A stretch of DNA of 64,000 nucleotides from assembly GCA_002205965.3 (NCBI GenBank), contig NADL03000611.1:992001-1056000 (forward strand). The letters run 5' to 3'. The position numbers and the translations under genes are program-made. The DNA is from Kappaphycus alvarezii. Lineage: Eukaryota; Rhodophyta; Florideophyceae; Gigartinales; Solieriaceae. Of this stretch, positions 33,233 to 46,456 are shown in pieces. The notes beneath the pieces are model-generated. The model made no database searches, was not told the DNA's origin, and worked only from the letters and a program-made list of their open reading frames with translations. How positions within the stretch are numbered: position 1 is the stretch's first letter; the number at the start of each line of letters is the position of its first letter.

Positions 33233-33395
33233 GGGATGCAAATGGTTCGATAGAACCGTTTAAGAACCAGTTTGAACTGAAAAATGGTCCAGTTTCGTAA
33301 TATCTACTCACGTTGGCGAGCAGTTGTATATTTTTGGAGCCTTAATCGGTCCGCATGAGATGGGACGGTCTAGCTAGCGGTTTGATCCCTGTTAT
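33233..33395. mobile_element. Possible hAT-type MITE
   Basis: TAGGGATGCAAATGGTTCG at one end and CGGTTTGATCCCTG at the other form an imperfect inverted pair about 160 bp apart. The interior has GGTCC/GGTCCG motifs like the ends of the hAT element at 26082-29711. No clear 8-bp duplication was found. Confidence 0.4.
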
Positions 33396-34657
33396 AGTAA
33401 GAAATCAATGAAATTTTACTCTTCTACTGTTACCATCCCTTTAAAACCACGGTTTACATCATTTCAAACGCAAATTCCGAAATTTGTGCACATATCGCAC
33501 ATTCTCCACTTCAAACCGCTCAGGCAGACATGACTGGTCACTTATAGCTGCTGCTCAAGCTTTATGCGCCTCAAAAACATAATGAAATCTTAATAGTACA
33601 GTAAAAATTCTATACAGTGCTTTCTGGAACATAATTAAATCCTTGGAGTTAGCCCTCCTAGTGAAATTATTCTTTCCGCCGAAATCATCTCACCGCCCTA
33701 CTACTCACCATGTACATATCGAGCGATGCGGCACTGCCTTGGAAGGGCGAAGTATATCTAAATGATACTGCGTACAATAGTTCTCTTTCACCTACCTCTG
33801 ATTCAAACTATGCTTCCACAGTAATATACCAACGCCAAAACCAGAAACGAGGCTTGTCTTCAAATAGGCACGCCTCATTTTCGAGCACTAGCGTGGACGG
33901 TGAATTGAGGCGAAATTGAAGGGTTCACGCGATTACTTACGGCGTTAGCAGTGCGACATAAGCCTTACGAAATCACGCCAGCAAGAATGGATTCTTACTT
34001 CATGTTGAAAATCAGAAAAGATTCAAGTCAGATGGAACATAGGCACAAAAACCCAAAGAACTTCGAAAGAAAGTTCAGACCAGCAACTTACAATATATAT
34101 TTGCCTAGATAATCAGCTCTTGGGTCCCATTCGCGTCATTTTAGGATACCGCCCTTTGTAGACTCCTCGAAACTTGACCGAATAATCATGCTGAAGGTTA
34201 TGCTAGTTCGAGTTCCTCAGAAAGCAAGACTCATCACCGGCAGTTAAGCAGGGAATAATCTTAGGTAATTTAAGATATTCTGACACGGATATTCCGACAC
34301 GCATGGATGCATTTGAGTCAACGTCGAGCCCCGACGAAAACCACTTATTTCGGAGTTTGCGGTAAAACGGCCAAGAACGTCGTATCCAATGTATTTAGAA
34401 GTATATATTGAGGAGCTAAAGACATTTTCTCCTAGAAGCAATTAATTGTATCTTCGGAAGATCGACAAATTAGGCTTTTAAAGAAGTTTGGGAGTCCATT
34501 TTAAATTAATTTTTTATTTTTAATTTAAATCGATATCAATTTAATAAGAGGATGACAGCTAAGATTAATCCAATAATAAGGTCTAGTGAGAGCTATTAGT
34601 AACCTCGGGAGAAGACTGACAATACCGTAAATAAAAAATCCTTCCTTGATCGACATA

Positions 34658-34697
34658 TCTTATCACATTATCACATTATCACATCTTATCACACTCG
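34658..34697 (+). repeat. Short tandem repeat (TTATCACA)
   Basis: CTTATCACATTATCACATTA-type units, about four copies. Confidence 0.7.
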
Positions 34698-36774
34698 TAA
34701 TAAGGCTGAGATTGATACTGACAAAGGAATAATGATCTATAACACGTGCAAAAAGCCAAATCTATGCAAAGGAACTTGGTACGGCCGTAATAGTTCAGTT
34801 GAAAAAATGCTTCAGGTGATAGGAAATCATATTTTCAACAAGGCTTTGTTGTAAATCAAAACATAACAGAAAGAAAGAAGAGGTGAAAAAACTAAGATGC
34901 CAAACATGAATTGAATATTTCGTCGAAAAAAATAATGGTTTCATTTGCCACTTTCAGATATATAGCAGCAGTTCCAACGAATTTTGCTAAGAACTGAGCA
35001 AGTACAGCTGCAAAACAGATAATCTAATAAATGCAAAGAACGGCATAAATCCAAGCACAGATGCAACAGTAACCGCAGACAGGGTTAAAAAATCAGTTGA
35101 GGCCCTATAAAGAGACACCAGATAACTTTTTTCGAAAGGAATACTCGCAGTTTGATCCAAAGCAGAGAGAATGTTTTCTCACGTCAGACCGTGATCTCTG
35201 TAGACTTAGAAAAAGTCAGATTCGCAGTGACCTACATGAGTATAGATGCACTACACTGTTAAGAATGACTATATCTCTTTAATTCGTTATTTTTAGGCTA
35301 TGTTGATTTCAGAAATAACATGATTGACTATTGTAAAACAATAAATCGAACCCAGAAATTTTCGAGTGAGTTAATACCAATGGAACACCTCAATACAATA
35401 AGAAAAGACAATAAATAATTTCTCAAAGGGTAACTCCAGACTTTGAAAATGTATACTGAAGAAAAAATAGTCCATTATAGCCAAAGACTAAAGAATGACC
35501 CTATAGTTAAAAAATGGGAGGCCACAACCAGGCAATCCAAATGCCGCCATTCAGATTTCTAATAGAGTTAATAGTATCATTAGTGAATCCTGAACTACGA
35601 TAATTCAAAAAAATAGCAATGGTTTTAACTCAGGTTCTATCCCAATGCAAATTGATAATGTACATAGACGAAAGTCTGGCCCACAGAATAAAATTAGTTT
35701 CGTGGGAAACGATTCGTCTCGCTATCTTAATCAGAAAAGAATCGGATGATGGAGAAAAAATCATGTTTCATCTATGTATATCCTTGTTTTATCGTTCGAA
35801 AAAAATGTAAACCAGTTACCCGGTTATTAAATAACAGGTTAAGTGGGGAAAAAAGTAATTTACGTTTCACAAAAAGCCCTAGGGTGAGGTGCGGAACTTT
35901 TAAAATCTCTCAGAAATAAGCAAAGTTAAAAGCCACCAAAAAAATGATGTATAATTAAAGGCACGTGCTTAAAGCTTCCATAGAAACAACAAAATACGAA
36001 AATATGTACGTTCATGGTATTTAACGGGGAATAATATGCAGAAGAAAAGTTTTGAATTTGGAATTTCTCTCGAATGTAGCTTTTAAGAAGTAGTGATATC
36101 AACAGTTTTCCCAGAAATATTGAAAAAATGAGGAAAGAAGCTAGGCTTGGAAAGCCTGCTGTGTGACGGTACATGATTAGGTACGGAAACAAGTATCGAT
36201 GTTGTTAAAGTACGAATAGGAATGCTTGTTCAGTATTTACTTCAATGGTTTAGAATTTTAATGATATACTTCATTGGATAGCTGCTTATTCATCCCAGGT
36301 GAATATGAGTCTACGCGTTCAATATAGTAATTGACTGAAACTTAAACTGTATGTTACTCTTGTATGGATGTGAAAAATTTTATCCAGGGGCAGATCTTTT
36401 TAAGCAGGGTACTTCACACCTCAATGATCTGCTATCAAGTAAATAGATAGTTTGGTACGCCCGTAAACACACACATGTTATATGTCATGTAATACTGTAA
36501 CAAAATAATAAAATAGGGAAAATATCAGAGATCGAGGAGAGAATCTGATAGAAGTAATGGATATATAGATAAAAATAAGGAAAGTAATTCTGTCGAGAGG
36601 AAAGAGCAGCAACTCGTAATAAAGAATTTGAGGATGTTTCACGTATATCTTACCAAAGGGATTGCTACCTAGACGAGTAGTGTAAATAGGTACAGAATTA
36701 CAGAAAGACCTGAAAAAATAGACTGAATTTTAACATATTTTGTCATAAGTTAAACTTCGAGAAATGAAGAACCA

Positions 36775-37200
36775 AATGGACAGCTCAATTGAAAATGATC
36801 TAGTTCGCCCAAAACATTAGCCCTTGGGTACGTCCAGTATTAATTAGCCCAATGAAAGTCGATTGGTTCAGAGTTTTTACAACTTATCGGGCATTGATCA
36901 ATACAATTGATTAAAAAATCAAGTACTATTGCAGCATATATATATGAAGCATGGAATCTAATTGGTGCGGAAAGCATTTTTCATGTCTTGACCTTCGCCC
37001 AGGATATAATGAAATCATATATAGATTGAATTAATCTCTCAAAATGCATTGAGGACTAGAGGTACACAACATGAGTATGTGTTAACACTATCCGAGCAAT
37101 CAGAAGCTCCAAAATATTTCCAAATAGTGGCAAATCATATTTATACCTTTCTAGATAAACTGGTTCTTGCGTACCTTCTGAGAGAGGTTATGGTAAGAGA
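36775..37200 (+). pseudogene. Heavily decayed gypsy reverse transcriptase
   Basis: Shifting plus-strand frames read a QLKMI/ISPWVRPVLI start, DWFRVFTTYRALINTID (usual 'F-MC-DYRALN--T'), KHFSCLDLRPGYNEII near 36970 (first Asp motif intact), then RTRGTQHEYVLTLSEQSEAP with KYFQIVANHIYTFLDKLVLA at 37050-37160. The catalytic box reads AYLLREV instead of Y-x-D-D. Similarity then stops, so the rest was deleted. It is a different lineage from the elements at 5.4 and 23 kb. Confidence 0.6.
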
Positions 37201-37209
37201 AGCAATGTT

Positions 37210-38079
37210 GATGCGAAGGGAAGGTCGCTTGCAAAGGAAGCTCGCCAGCTCTGGCTGGAATTTTACTTGGCGTTTCAGCAAACTGAAACTTACACACTAC
37301 ATCAATCTCACACCTGCAGTAAAAAAACACAAAAATTTCCCCATTATGGACATTGATTTTATGCTTTTTGCATCGTTCAATTGTAGGTTCTGTAGTAGCT
37401 AAAATAGAAATTTACTATTCTGGAATAATTTAGAGTAATCCAGGCAATTTTAGTGGTTTCTCCAACTCAAGCAAATACTACCAATGGTCAGGTTCAAGTG
37501 CTATTTAATCAACCTATTTAATCAGCCGTGTTCTTCAAGTGGTAACATTTGCCAAAAGTTATCTAGAGGTCAGAGTTCATGATGTGTCAAATAAGGGAGG
37601 GGCAAATTGTGGTGCTTTACGGATTAGGGATGCAGGGCAGCGCTATTTTACGAAGACTATAAGTAATGGGTGCATTTACCAATGCCAAGTGAACTAGAAT
37701 TTAATTGGATTTACGGGTTCCAGAAGGCTGAAAATAGAAACCCCGAAACGCTGCCAGCAAGTACTGTCAACTAGTCGGAGGTCTTTAAACGTCCTACCTC
37801 AAGTTAGGAGCGCTACATCTTCACTTTTTAGTGACAATTGATTGGTGACATCGTGCCACTTATCAGCTGCTCTGGAAAGCGAAGATAGATAGGAGCAATT
37901 TTTATGAGCTTCCAAAAGGCCCATAATTTGTTTTATCTTTTATGTACATGAGCACATCATTTTGTATTCGGCTTCAAGTAAATAGTTTGGGAGTTTTTGG
38001 GGAAGGGTTTGGGTAACTCACACACTGTGCAGTAACTGAGACGGGACAAGAGAAAATATTTTGATACTGAGAATTAGGG
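37210..38079. other. No recognised gene
   Basis: AT-rich; nothing supported. Confidence 0.35.
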
Positions 38080-38139
38080 GATAAATGTGGGGTGATTTAA
38101 TATTTGAAAGATATGTTCGGTTGTGGTCCGGAATATACT
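38080..38139 (+). repeat. Dispersed repeat family R, copy 5
   Basis: AAATGTGGGGTGATTTAATA, then TTTGAAAGATATG and TCGGTTGTGG. Matches 17048 (inverted) and 19478 over about 50 bases. It lies about 390 bp upstream of the DUF7869-like gene copy A. Confidence 0.75.
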
Positions 38140-38526
38140 AAGAATAAATTACAAAGAAAATATGGGTAGATTTCAATTGGAAGAGTACGATATGCAAAAT
38201 TTAAAGATTTTTATATTAATACGTTACTGGATTGCTTTTGGGGCCCTGAATCTAACTGTCAGATTATTATTTTAAATTAGGACGATATTGAGACTGTTTT
38301 TAGTATTTGTCGCTGAGGTTTTATTCCCATCTATTTTTAGAAACTGAAGGGAATTGGAACTAAACAGCAAAAAGAGATTTCGTCATCATTAATTAATTAA
38401 CACGAGGAAGACCGTACGATTGAAAAAGGAGATCTCTGTAGGAGATCGGCTCTCTCCGTTTTCACCTCCACTTACCCACACCTCCCCATCTTCAACTTTT
38501 CTATCACTATTTTCCCTTGCAATTTC

Positions 38527-40502
38527 ATGGATCCTGAAGTTTTACAAGCCGAAGACTTTCAAAACAATGCAAAAGAAACAACTCGTCAGGGGATTCAATC
38601 CGCTGTAGAAGACTATCACTACGATAATGATGACGAAATAACTCCAAGTGATGTTTTTATAAGTCTATCGTCGGCCAATGAAACAAACAATGTAACTTCT
38701 AGTGACAAGTATGCGACTGAACAATCAGTGGATGCTTTTGTGTACATGCGAACCAAGTTGCAGTACTGATGATCATAAACAGATGGCTCTAGCATTTGCA
38801 AGCTTTACAAAACCGAATGGGTGTCGTTTGTCCGACACATGTTATTTGCGGTGTCGGCTAAATCGGATAAGTTTAATGAGATACGACATGGAAGTACTGA
38901 GATTAGGTATAGGAAAAAACGCCGTAGGGAAGGTTCGGGTGGTAGTACTACAACAGCTTACTTCGTCAAAGTTCATAAAATGTTTCATCATGGTTTGCCA
39001 CTGTTGTACAGTTGTCAGGCCGTACTATTCAACGACATGCTAAGCAAGTAGCTGAGAGTGTAATACCCGTCCCATTCATAAATCGCCTAGATGAGGCTAA
39101 GAAAAATCGCATGGGATCCCAAAAGCTTGTTTTCTCGGCGTTTCTGAAGCATTACGCTTCCATGTACGCTCTGGAATGCCCCAGAGGCAGAGGAGCGAAG
39201 GATGATACTCCGCTTCGAATTATTCCAAGCGAAACCACTAAAATGCAAGTTTACTGATACGAGAATCAATGGAAGAGCATTATAGACGGCCTAAACACCT
39301 GCTCACGACTTAGAAAAGTTCCTGAGTTCCCTGTAGCGTATACTCTGTTTGTGAGGTACTGGAAGGAAATGCTACCTACACTATGGATTGTCAGATCAGG
39401 TTCGGACTTCTGAGACACTTGTACTACGCTCAAGAACACTATGGCACGGTGTGGTCTATCTGACGCTCTGTTCATTAGCAGTAAGGAGTACTTATTGAGG
39501 CAAAGGGCGGAAGCGCAATCTGAGTTTGAGTTCAATAAGGTCTGTCAGTCGCGATCCCAGCACAGTTGTGGAGATGCCGATGTGCACCCTGTGTTCGATT
39601 TTGCAGAGAAAGTTCTCCTTCCTCGACTTATAAGCCAACCCGGGCAATTTCACTTTATCAATGGTCTAACATTTGACTTTTTGGAGTTTCCTGTGGTAAC
39701 ATCAAAAGTAATTATATTTTCGGTCTCCCAGAGGGGTACAAGCCTAACGAAAAGACCGCTACAGTGGTCTGTTCAATGCTATAGTTTTTTTAAGTGTTCT
39801 ATCTTTACCGCGACCAGGTATTTCATTCAACAAAGTTCTACGCTTACATGCCGATAACTGCAGTAGGCAAAACAAAAATCGACCTGGGTTGTGGTCTCTA
39901 ATTTGGCGCGTTATTATGGGTTTCAATGATTCTATTACGTTGATTTTCTTTGTAGCTGGACATACAAAGAACGTATTTGATGGGGCTTATGGCCTAGTCA
40001 AGAGAAAAATAAGAAACAAAGATGTTTTCACTCAAGTTGAAATGATGAACTACATAAGGGAGAGCTCATTAAGGGCTGAATGCGTACCTCGATGGATGTG
40101 AATTGGAAAGATTGGAAGGCGTTCTTGGGCAACTTCTTTACTGTTCCAAGTTCATTTAAGCTTTCCGAGTTCCATGTTTCTAAGTTCTCAAAGGAAAAGC
40201 CCGGGATTGTTGAAGTGAAGAAGCTGTCAACATGTGCACGGTCACATTCTTTCAAGTTGGTTAAAAGAGTTGTGACTGTAGATCTCATAAGGCGTTCCGG
40301 GTTAATGGAATATGAGCCACCAAGCTTTAATTCATTTATTACATCCCTCCAAGAGGTTCATTCTGCCCAACATAGTAATAGAGCTAATTACCTAATGGTG
40401 AACATCTTGGATAGATACATCCCCAGGGCAGTGTTTTGGCAAAGTGATACTTCTCTTCTGGAAAACAATAAATATCGCCGATTTTTTGCCTCGATGTATT
40501 AA
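38527..40502 (+). pseudogene. DUF7869-like, transposon-associated protein, copy A (broken)
   Basis: Begins with ATG 38527 after a CT-rich leader. Segments in changing frames include TTTAYFVKVHKMFHHGLPLL (38950-39010), LECPRGRGAKDDTPLRIIPS (39173-39232), FVRYWKEMLPTLWIVRSGSD with a broken C-x-x-C after it (39350-39420), AGHTKNVFDGAYGLVKRKI near 39955 (the 'GHT---D--FG--K' signature) and a C-terminal domain to TAA 40500-40502. The segments align in order with copy B at 52.1-53.8 kb. This signature is found in a widespread eukaryotic family annotated as DUF7869, which I believe is transposon-borne; biochemical role unknown. At least five frameshifts or stops. Confidence 0.6.
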
Positions 40503-40659
40503 ATTTTGAATTTTTTAAGTTTTTCTATGTTTAATTTGTGCCTTAACTCCGTAGAGAGTTGGCCATTTTTACTGGATTGACTATTGAATCATAGATCGGT
40601 TCAACAGCTCAAAGATTGATTTGGGGGACATTTTGGCGAAAAATTGATATTTGCCTATA

Positions 40660-40748
40660 ACTTTCGTCTCACGACTTTTGCCGCGTGGGTAGTGTATAAC
40701 CGACGACATCTTCCACGCATTAAAATAACCCAAAAATCCCCCCCTTCT
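40660..40748 (-). repeat. Dispersed repeat family R, copy 6
   Basis: ACGACATCTTCCACGCATTA followed by AAATAACCCAAAAATCCCCC. Inverted relative to copy 5; the two face each other across DUF7869-like copy A. Confidence 0.7.
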
Positions 40749-40850
40749 GCAAGTCGTACTCAAGTTGAAATCGACCCATTTTCCGTCCATGCTCTCGTGG
40801 AGCAAGGCAAGTATTCAACGAAAATATTTTTGACGGTACTTCTCCTACAG

Positions 40851-40937
40851 CTTGTCCCGCGCAACGCACTTCCAGCGGCGTGGATACAATCGACCACATC
40901 TCCGTAGATTACAACAACCCAAAATTTCCCCTTCTCC
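40851..40937 (-). repeat. Dispersed repeat family R, copy 7
   Basis: GCGTGGATACAATCGACCAC, then ATCTCCGTAGATTACAACAA and CCCAAAATTTCCCC. Same orientation as copy 6, about 190 bp away and more diverged. Confidence 0.65.
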
Positions 40938-42180
40938 GACGCCTCAAGTCGTGCACATTTCGGATGCCTATTGTGCAAATGAGTAGAGAGCAGTATACTG
41001 CACTGTATAGTAGAGTTGTGCAAGGCCGAAAACGCACTGATACCCAGAGTGGCTTCCCTTCAAGTTTGAATAAAATCAGATCTCCGGAAAACTGGTTGCG
41101 ACACATGTCAGGCCGATTCCCATTTGACTACCATACGTGAAGATGTGGGTTGCTTTGCAACCTCACAAATGCCACGGCCTTTGTATTACCGTATATGGCA
41201 GACCAGGTAGCATGGTTCGATAACACATTTTATAAACCTACAGTACCAACCCATTTCGTCACAGGCAATAAACGTAGCATCTCTCTAAGTTGCTCTTGGG
41301 CTTTTTAAAAAAAATTACTGGCAAGGACAAGGTCGAGAAAACGTAGCAGCTTCCTGCGCACTTGTGCAATGTATCTATTTGGAATTGCTACTGCAAATCT
41401 CTCAGTGACCTCCTCCATTGACCTTTTGCAACCGCGGCAACACATGACCTACCGGCGTTACGTACCGCACTCGATCGTACGACTGAGACAGGGCACGGTG
41501 GTCTCAGAGACACTCGATTGGGGAGGATTACAAAAGCGGGAAATGGCTGTTCGGTGGTCGGTAGAGCGGGATTTGAGGATTGTGTTGATCGGTGCTTTCT
41601 GGCCTCGTTGGCGTTGACTTTTACACTGTGCTGCGCTGTGTTGCAAATGTGTGCACTGCAATGGGGGGCTGGAAAGTGATGATTTCTGGTTGAGTGTGCG
41701 TGCTCCCTTCCTACCTGCCTAGGAGGATACAGTTGCGTCCTCTAAGTAAGCAAGTTGACTCGTAAATACTTTCCATCAGTATATAGTAATCGATCGTACC
41801 CTTCGAAATGTGTCAAGTACCGTTGAAGGGCAAGAGTCATGACGATGAACGAAAATGCCTGGCAGGGTCATAGGGAAACCAAACTTAAAATGCAGAGTAT
41901 ATTAAATGTAATTAGCTATAATTCCGAATTACAGCATGACAGTTATTGGCATTGGTGTAAGGTACCATGCTTATTTGAATACGACGTTGGCCCGTAAAGC
42001 ATGGAAGTTTGCAACAAGAAACGCTGTTTGCGGAATGCCAACAGAATCGATAAACTTGTCAATCCCCATCAGCACCTACTCCTTCACCATTCGCATTCCT
42101 GTTATTCCTCTCTAACAATCATCTCCCGTCTACCCGCCGTACGCCCTTCACATCAATCAGCGGACCGTGCCATTCCCCTC
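40938..42180. other. Intergenic, no recognised gene
   Basis: Short open frames (for example 41369-41617, +) have no recognisable domains. The stretch precedes the V-ATPase leader. Confidence 0.4.
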
Positions 42181-42258
42181 CCCGCCTTCACTCTCGTCAG
42201 TATCCACTCTCTCTAGCCGCCCCCTCATCAAGTCCCGCACTCCGCTCATTCATCCACA
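42181..42258 (+). promoter_or_regulatory. CT-rich leader of the V-ATPase gene
   Basis: C/T-dominated sequence directly before ATCCACAATGG. The start codon context CACAATGG is favourable for a eukaryotic start. No TATA box is evident. Confidence 0.4.
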
Positions 42259-42876
42259 ATGGCGGAAATCATCACCAAAGTTGCCATGGAAAATGCCACC
42301 GCACTGACCGCTGCCGCCGCCGATTCATCAGAATATGACATCCTAACCTCCTGTTGGTGGTTTTGGTACATGCCGGCATGCTACCCTTACTACTTTGACC
42401 TTTTCAACGCAATCTCACCCTACTTTTGGAGCGTGCTCGGCGTAGTATTCTCCATTGGTGTCTCAGTCCTAGGCTCTGCTTGGGGAATCTTCATCACCGG
42501 TTCGTCCCTGCTCTCTGCCGCTATCAAACATCCTCGTATCTCCTCCAAGAATCTCGTCTCTGTAATTTTCGCCGAAGCTTGTGCCATCTATGGTGTTATC
42601 ATGGCCATCATTCTTCAGGCCAAGATTGTCGAGTCGGAGACAGGCTCCCCATCCGCTTTTGCAGGGTATGCCATCTTTGCTGCTGGTGCCACCGTCGGCC
42701 TGTCGAATCTCTTTTGTGGACTTTCCGTTGGTGTCGTAGGCTCCTCGTGTGCTCTTTCTGATGCCCAAAATGGTGCCCTCTTTGTCAAGATTCTTATCGT
42801 CGAGATTTTCGCATCTGCGCTCGGGCTATTTGGCGTCATCGTTGGTATTATTATGGCTTCTAAAGTTGTCGCGTGA
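42259..42876 (+). CDS. VMA16: V-type proton ATPase proteolipid subunit c'' (21-kDa, Vo sector)
   Basis: An intact 205-residue frame, the usual length of subunit c''. It carries two ATP-synthase-C-type hairpins and five likely membrane helices: an N-terminal one after about residue 30 ([20 protein letters not shown] is the entry), then 52-75, 96-122, 132-162 and 171-203. The key proton-binding glutamate is in [17 protein letters not shown] (E106); the second copy has E182 in [13 protein letters not shown]. In the c-ring of the vacuolar ATPase it carries protons across endomembranes as ATP is hydrolysed. ATG 42259 follows a pyrimidine-rich leader, no intron is needed, and the end converges on the TKL kinase gene. 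The best-supported gene of the window. Confidence 0.96.
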   Translation: MAEIITKVAMENATALTAAAADSSEYDILTSCWWFWYMPACYPYYFDLFNAISPYFWSVLGVVFSIGVSVLGSAWGIFITGSSLLSAAIKHPRISSKNLVSVIFAEACAIYGVIMAIILQAKIVESETGSPSAFAGYAIFAAGATVGLSNLFCGLSVGVVGSSCALSDAQNGALFVKILIVEIFASALGLFGVIVGIIMASKVVA

Positions 42877-43338
42877 TTTTTGCACACCGTGTGCCTTGCT
42901 TTATATGCGCCGCGGGTGTGGAATCGCCGCCGCTTTACGCTGTTTCGTGCCTTTTTTGTTTCATTGTGATCACTACTAACTATGGTGAAGTGGCGGCTTT
43001 GAGAAAAACAAGTCGGTCACGAGGTGCCGACTGCGTAATTGACGATTGTGAGTTCCACAAATGCGATCGGTTTTACTACATCTCAGAGGGAACAGTCTAG
43101 CAGCACGCCTACTGTGTTGTGACCACCATCCCTCAGAGTAAACGCTTTTGTGCATCGTCACGTAAACTAAAGATCAAAGTCAATGCTGCGGCGCCCCGCC
43201 ACCGCATCAATACCCTTTGGCTAACCGCGCATCTATGACAGACGAACCGACTGCCTTGCAAACCACACGGTCGCCTGCATTGCCCTTCCTTTGGACCAGT
43301 CAGTGGTGTTTTTTGTTTCTACAAAAGGCGCTTGTGCG
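42877..43338. other. Convergent intergenic spacer
   Basis: Separates the 3' ends of the V-ATPase gene (+) and the TKL kinase gene (-). No gene; shared terminator region by position only. Confidence 0.5.
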
Positions 43339-44588
43339 CTAGTTGCAATTCTCAAGCTCCTCAACAAGAACGGAAAGTTTGTCAATGATTTCCTCAAACT
43401 GCGGCCTGCGTGCGGGATCAAGCGACCAACACTCTGTCAACAACCCCTGAAAACGCGGATCGCAGGTGTCATCAACGGCGGGCATGCGACCCTCAACCAC
43501 AGACGTGTACACTGCCAACTGCGGGACGCCTTGAAACACAACCTCTCTGGAGTAGAGCTCCCAGAGTACAGTTCCAAACGAGAACACGTCAATCTTCTCG
43601 TTGTACCTTTCCTGTTTCAACACTTCGGGGGCAGAGAATTGGACCGTCCCCACAGAGCTCATCGGCTTGGTCGAATAAAGCCGCGACAGTCCAAAGTCGC
43701 AGATTTTCGCATTCATGCCACGATCGACGAGCAAGTTGGTCGTCTTAAGGTCGCGGTGAATCATGGGAGGGTCATGCGAGTGCAAGTAGGCCATTCCCTG
43801 TGCAGTGTCCAGTCCCCACTGTAACCTAAGACTCCAATCCAACTCCTCCTTTTCGCCATTCGACTTTCCAACGAGCAAATTGCGAACATTGCCACGACAC
43901 ATGAATTCCGTGAGAATGCATAGCCTGCTGGGCTCAACTGAGATCCCAATGAACAGCACAATGTTCGGGTGTCGAAGTCGGCAATTAAGCTCCGCCTCCT
44001 TCCTATAGTCATCAAAGTTGTCCTCAACATCCGGACGAGCATCCCGCAGAATAGTTTTCACAGCAACTTTGGTCCCCCTGAAGCGGCCCTCTGTAACGGT
44101 CCCGCAAGAGCTGTGTCCAATGGTCTTACCCGTCGAGAAATCTCCAGGCGGAATCAACCAGTTCTGTGTCAAGGCGGGGGTAATTTCCCACGCGGATCTT
44201 TTGCTTCGCAATGGGCCGGGTTGAGGACGGCGAGAGCTGACAGAGTCTTGGTTCTCGGAGATGAGTCGCGATCACCAAGTGCGTCAAGTTGCTGATTGCG
44301 AGTGGCGAGGTCTACGGCGCCAAAGGTTCTCGCCTCGAGTGCTTCCATGTTTGCCGACAGTCTCGGAATAGAAGTCACACTGTGATGAACAATGTCGTCG
44401 TCGGAAAAGGAATTGCTCACGTGATGATCAGCATTACAGTCCTCTTGATTGGGTGAATCGGGATCGCACTTGACAGAGACTGGAGATGATGGGAAAGCCT
44501 TGTGACGAGGGCTGCGAAAAGAAAAGACGGAACCCAGGAAACTCTTGCGGGCTGATTTACGATTGGTCTCTGATCCAAGCGGAGACAT
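43339..44588 (-). CDS. TKL-type (Raf-like) protein kinase, one apparent frameshift
   Basis: From ATG 44588 a frame encodes about 137 mostly polar Ser-rich residues ending DPRGKLPPP. The kinase domain follows in another frame to TGA/TAA at 43339. It has a glycine loop IGHSSCGTV, VAVK lysine, catalytic loop HRDLKTTN, DFG in KICDFGLSRL, the SAPEVL (APE) motif, DVFSFGTVLWEL and a C-terminal RRPQFEEII helix, all as in TKL kinases. Adding one base to the G5 run at 44176-44180 (C-run in the coding sense) fuses the two frames into a single protein of about 416 residues. I therefore treat it as an intact gene with a likely sequencing error. Substrate unknown; predicted cytosolic Ser/Thr kinase. Confidence 0.88.
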
Positions 44589-46456
44589 GTCGGTGTCCCG
44601 TTCACTAAGCTTTGGGGTGAACGGTGAGTTTTGAAGAGCTTCCTTTTACTAGATTTTAACGAAAACATTGCAGCGAGATGAGGATTAGTGGAATGTCGGG
44701 GTTGTGCAGCTGGGATGAGGTGCGAGTGAAATCATGAGCAAAGTGGAGAGAAAGCGGGGCATTGATATACAAGCTGGAGCGGACCAGGGCTCAGAATTGG
44801 TGATCGGAGTATGGAAAGCGTAAGATTGGAAAGAAAGCGCTCCAAGGTCAAAACGACGAAGCAGGCTATGGATATGGTAAACTAGCTTGGAAGTGAATGT
44901 TTGACATCCTGTCAGTATCCCCAGAATGGATTCATCCTAGCCGGATCGACTCTGCCTGCCCAATTAAGTCGATTTGGAGGCTTGCTCTGGGCTTTGCAAA
45001 CGAACGGGCTACCCTTGTGGCTAAAATGTTTTTCCATGTGAAGGAGGAAACACCGCAAGTGACCTACAGCATCAACGAGTTTCAGCGCATTCGGTACGTC
45101 GCAGCGGGTGTCAGCTGTCAACAGGGCTACCCAGACCCGCAGTCCACAGAATACGGTACGGTTTCACCAGTTGGACACAATCAAATGTCACTTGACATGT
45201 CTTCGAAAGTGATAGCACCACCCTAACCCGCCTGAATCATTTCGAAAAAATAGCCCCCGAACCCTGCAAGCTCGCCACACGAAACACGACAATATCCACG
45301 ATTCCAGCCCATGCCGCACCTAAGACCATCCTATTAAGAGCAACTGCGCAAACTTTCCACTCCCTGTTTCAACGAGCGCAGCTGGCGTTGTGAATTCCTC
45401 GCTCAAGACATTTCAGAAATGAGTTGACCAGAATGGGGTCGCGCAGGCGCAACGCGCAGCGGATTTTCGACGGGAGGAGTGAAGATTCGGCTTTATCAGA
45501 AGCTTAGTTATGCGATTTGGTGCACGTGTGCCGCGACTCTAACGTATCGCGCCCCACAACACGCAGAGTTTAGCATATTTCTGTGGTGAAGTAAATGTCC
45601 TCAGCTTGTTGCCCTACTGTACAAGCAAAGCACCGCGACCGACAATCACAACGCAGTTCAAAGCCATCCCCCTATACCATTCAACGCACCCGTCCCACAC
45701 TGCACCTTTTCTACGCCTGAATCATCTGCCGGTATGAGTAGGCCGCATGAACAAACAACAACAACATCTGTAATGCCCGACTCGATAACTCACAACAGCA
45801 AACAAGCCATCCACCGCACACACCCAAAATCCGCCGTGAGCAATGCGTGTCGATACGGCAGCAATTTGCTTTAAAATTTCCGACACAATAAGCTGCAATG
45901 CCGCCAGACGCCGAGGGCCATGCCGTCATGCCGCCATGCCGCCCCGCGCGTGTGGTCAGGCCGCATCCGTGCTACACGCGTCACTTAACCCGCCCGGGCA
46001 TATTTTGACGAAAGTTGCACTCGACTGGGATGCTGTACTGTAAGTTTTGGAATGATTTTTGGGGTGGTGGTAAACGGGGGAGGTGGTGGGTTGGGGTATG
46101 ACGCTAATTTTGGCGAGGATGGGATTGGATCGTGGGTTTGGTTTGGAGAGGGGATGGGGAGAGCGTTGGCATTGGCCGGGGAGAATGAGGTGTTTATGGT
46201 GTTTGGGAATCATTCTGCTGAGGTGGGGGGGGGCAACGGCGACACAAGGCGGCTGTCCAGGCGGATGTCGGCATTCGCATTCTGAAGATTGTTGTTGGAT
46301 GGTGTGGCCATTCTATTTTCGTGTCAAGTGTCCTGCACTTTGTGGGTATGTTCTCCCAAGGAGATTCACTTGCCGTCACATTCAAACATGTAGAAATAAG
46401 GTTGCAAAATGCAGCCTTCGATGGTAAATACAGTGCGATACCACGGTATGTGACTC
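44589..46456. other. Intergenic, no convincing gene
   Basis: Mixed composition. A G-rich stretch at 46050-46240 gives a Gly-rich plus-strand frame that looks compositional, and other short frames lack motifs. Confidence 0.4.

Larger units (their letters stand above)
31095..36774. other. AT-rich interval without recognisable genes
   Basis: High A+T, many stops in all frames. Contains a small hAT-like MITE at about 33233-33395 and a TTATCACA tandem run at 34658-34697. I read several places on both strands and found no domain motif. Confidence 0.5.

Noticed and set aside
46052..46285. Gly-rich plus-strand frame
   Set aside because: Explained by the G-rich composition; no domain, and the minus strand offers an equally weak reading.
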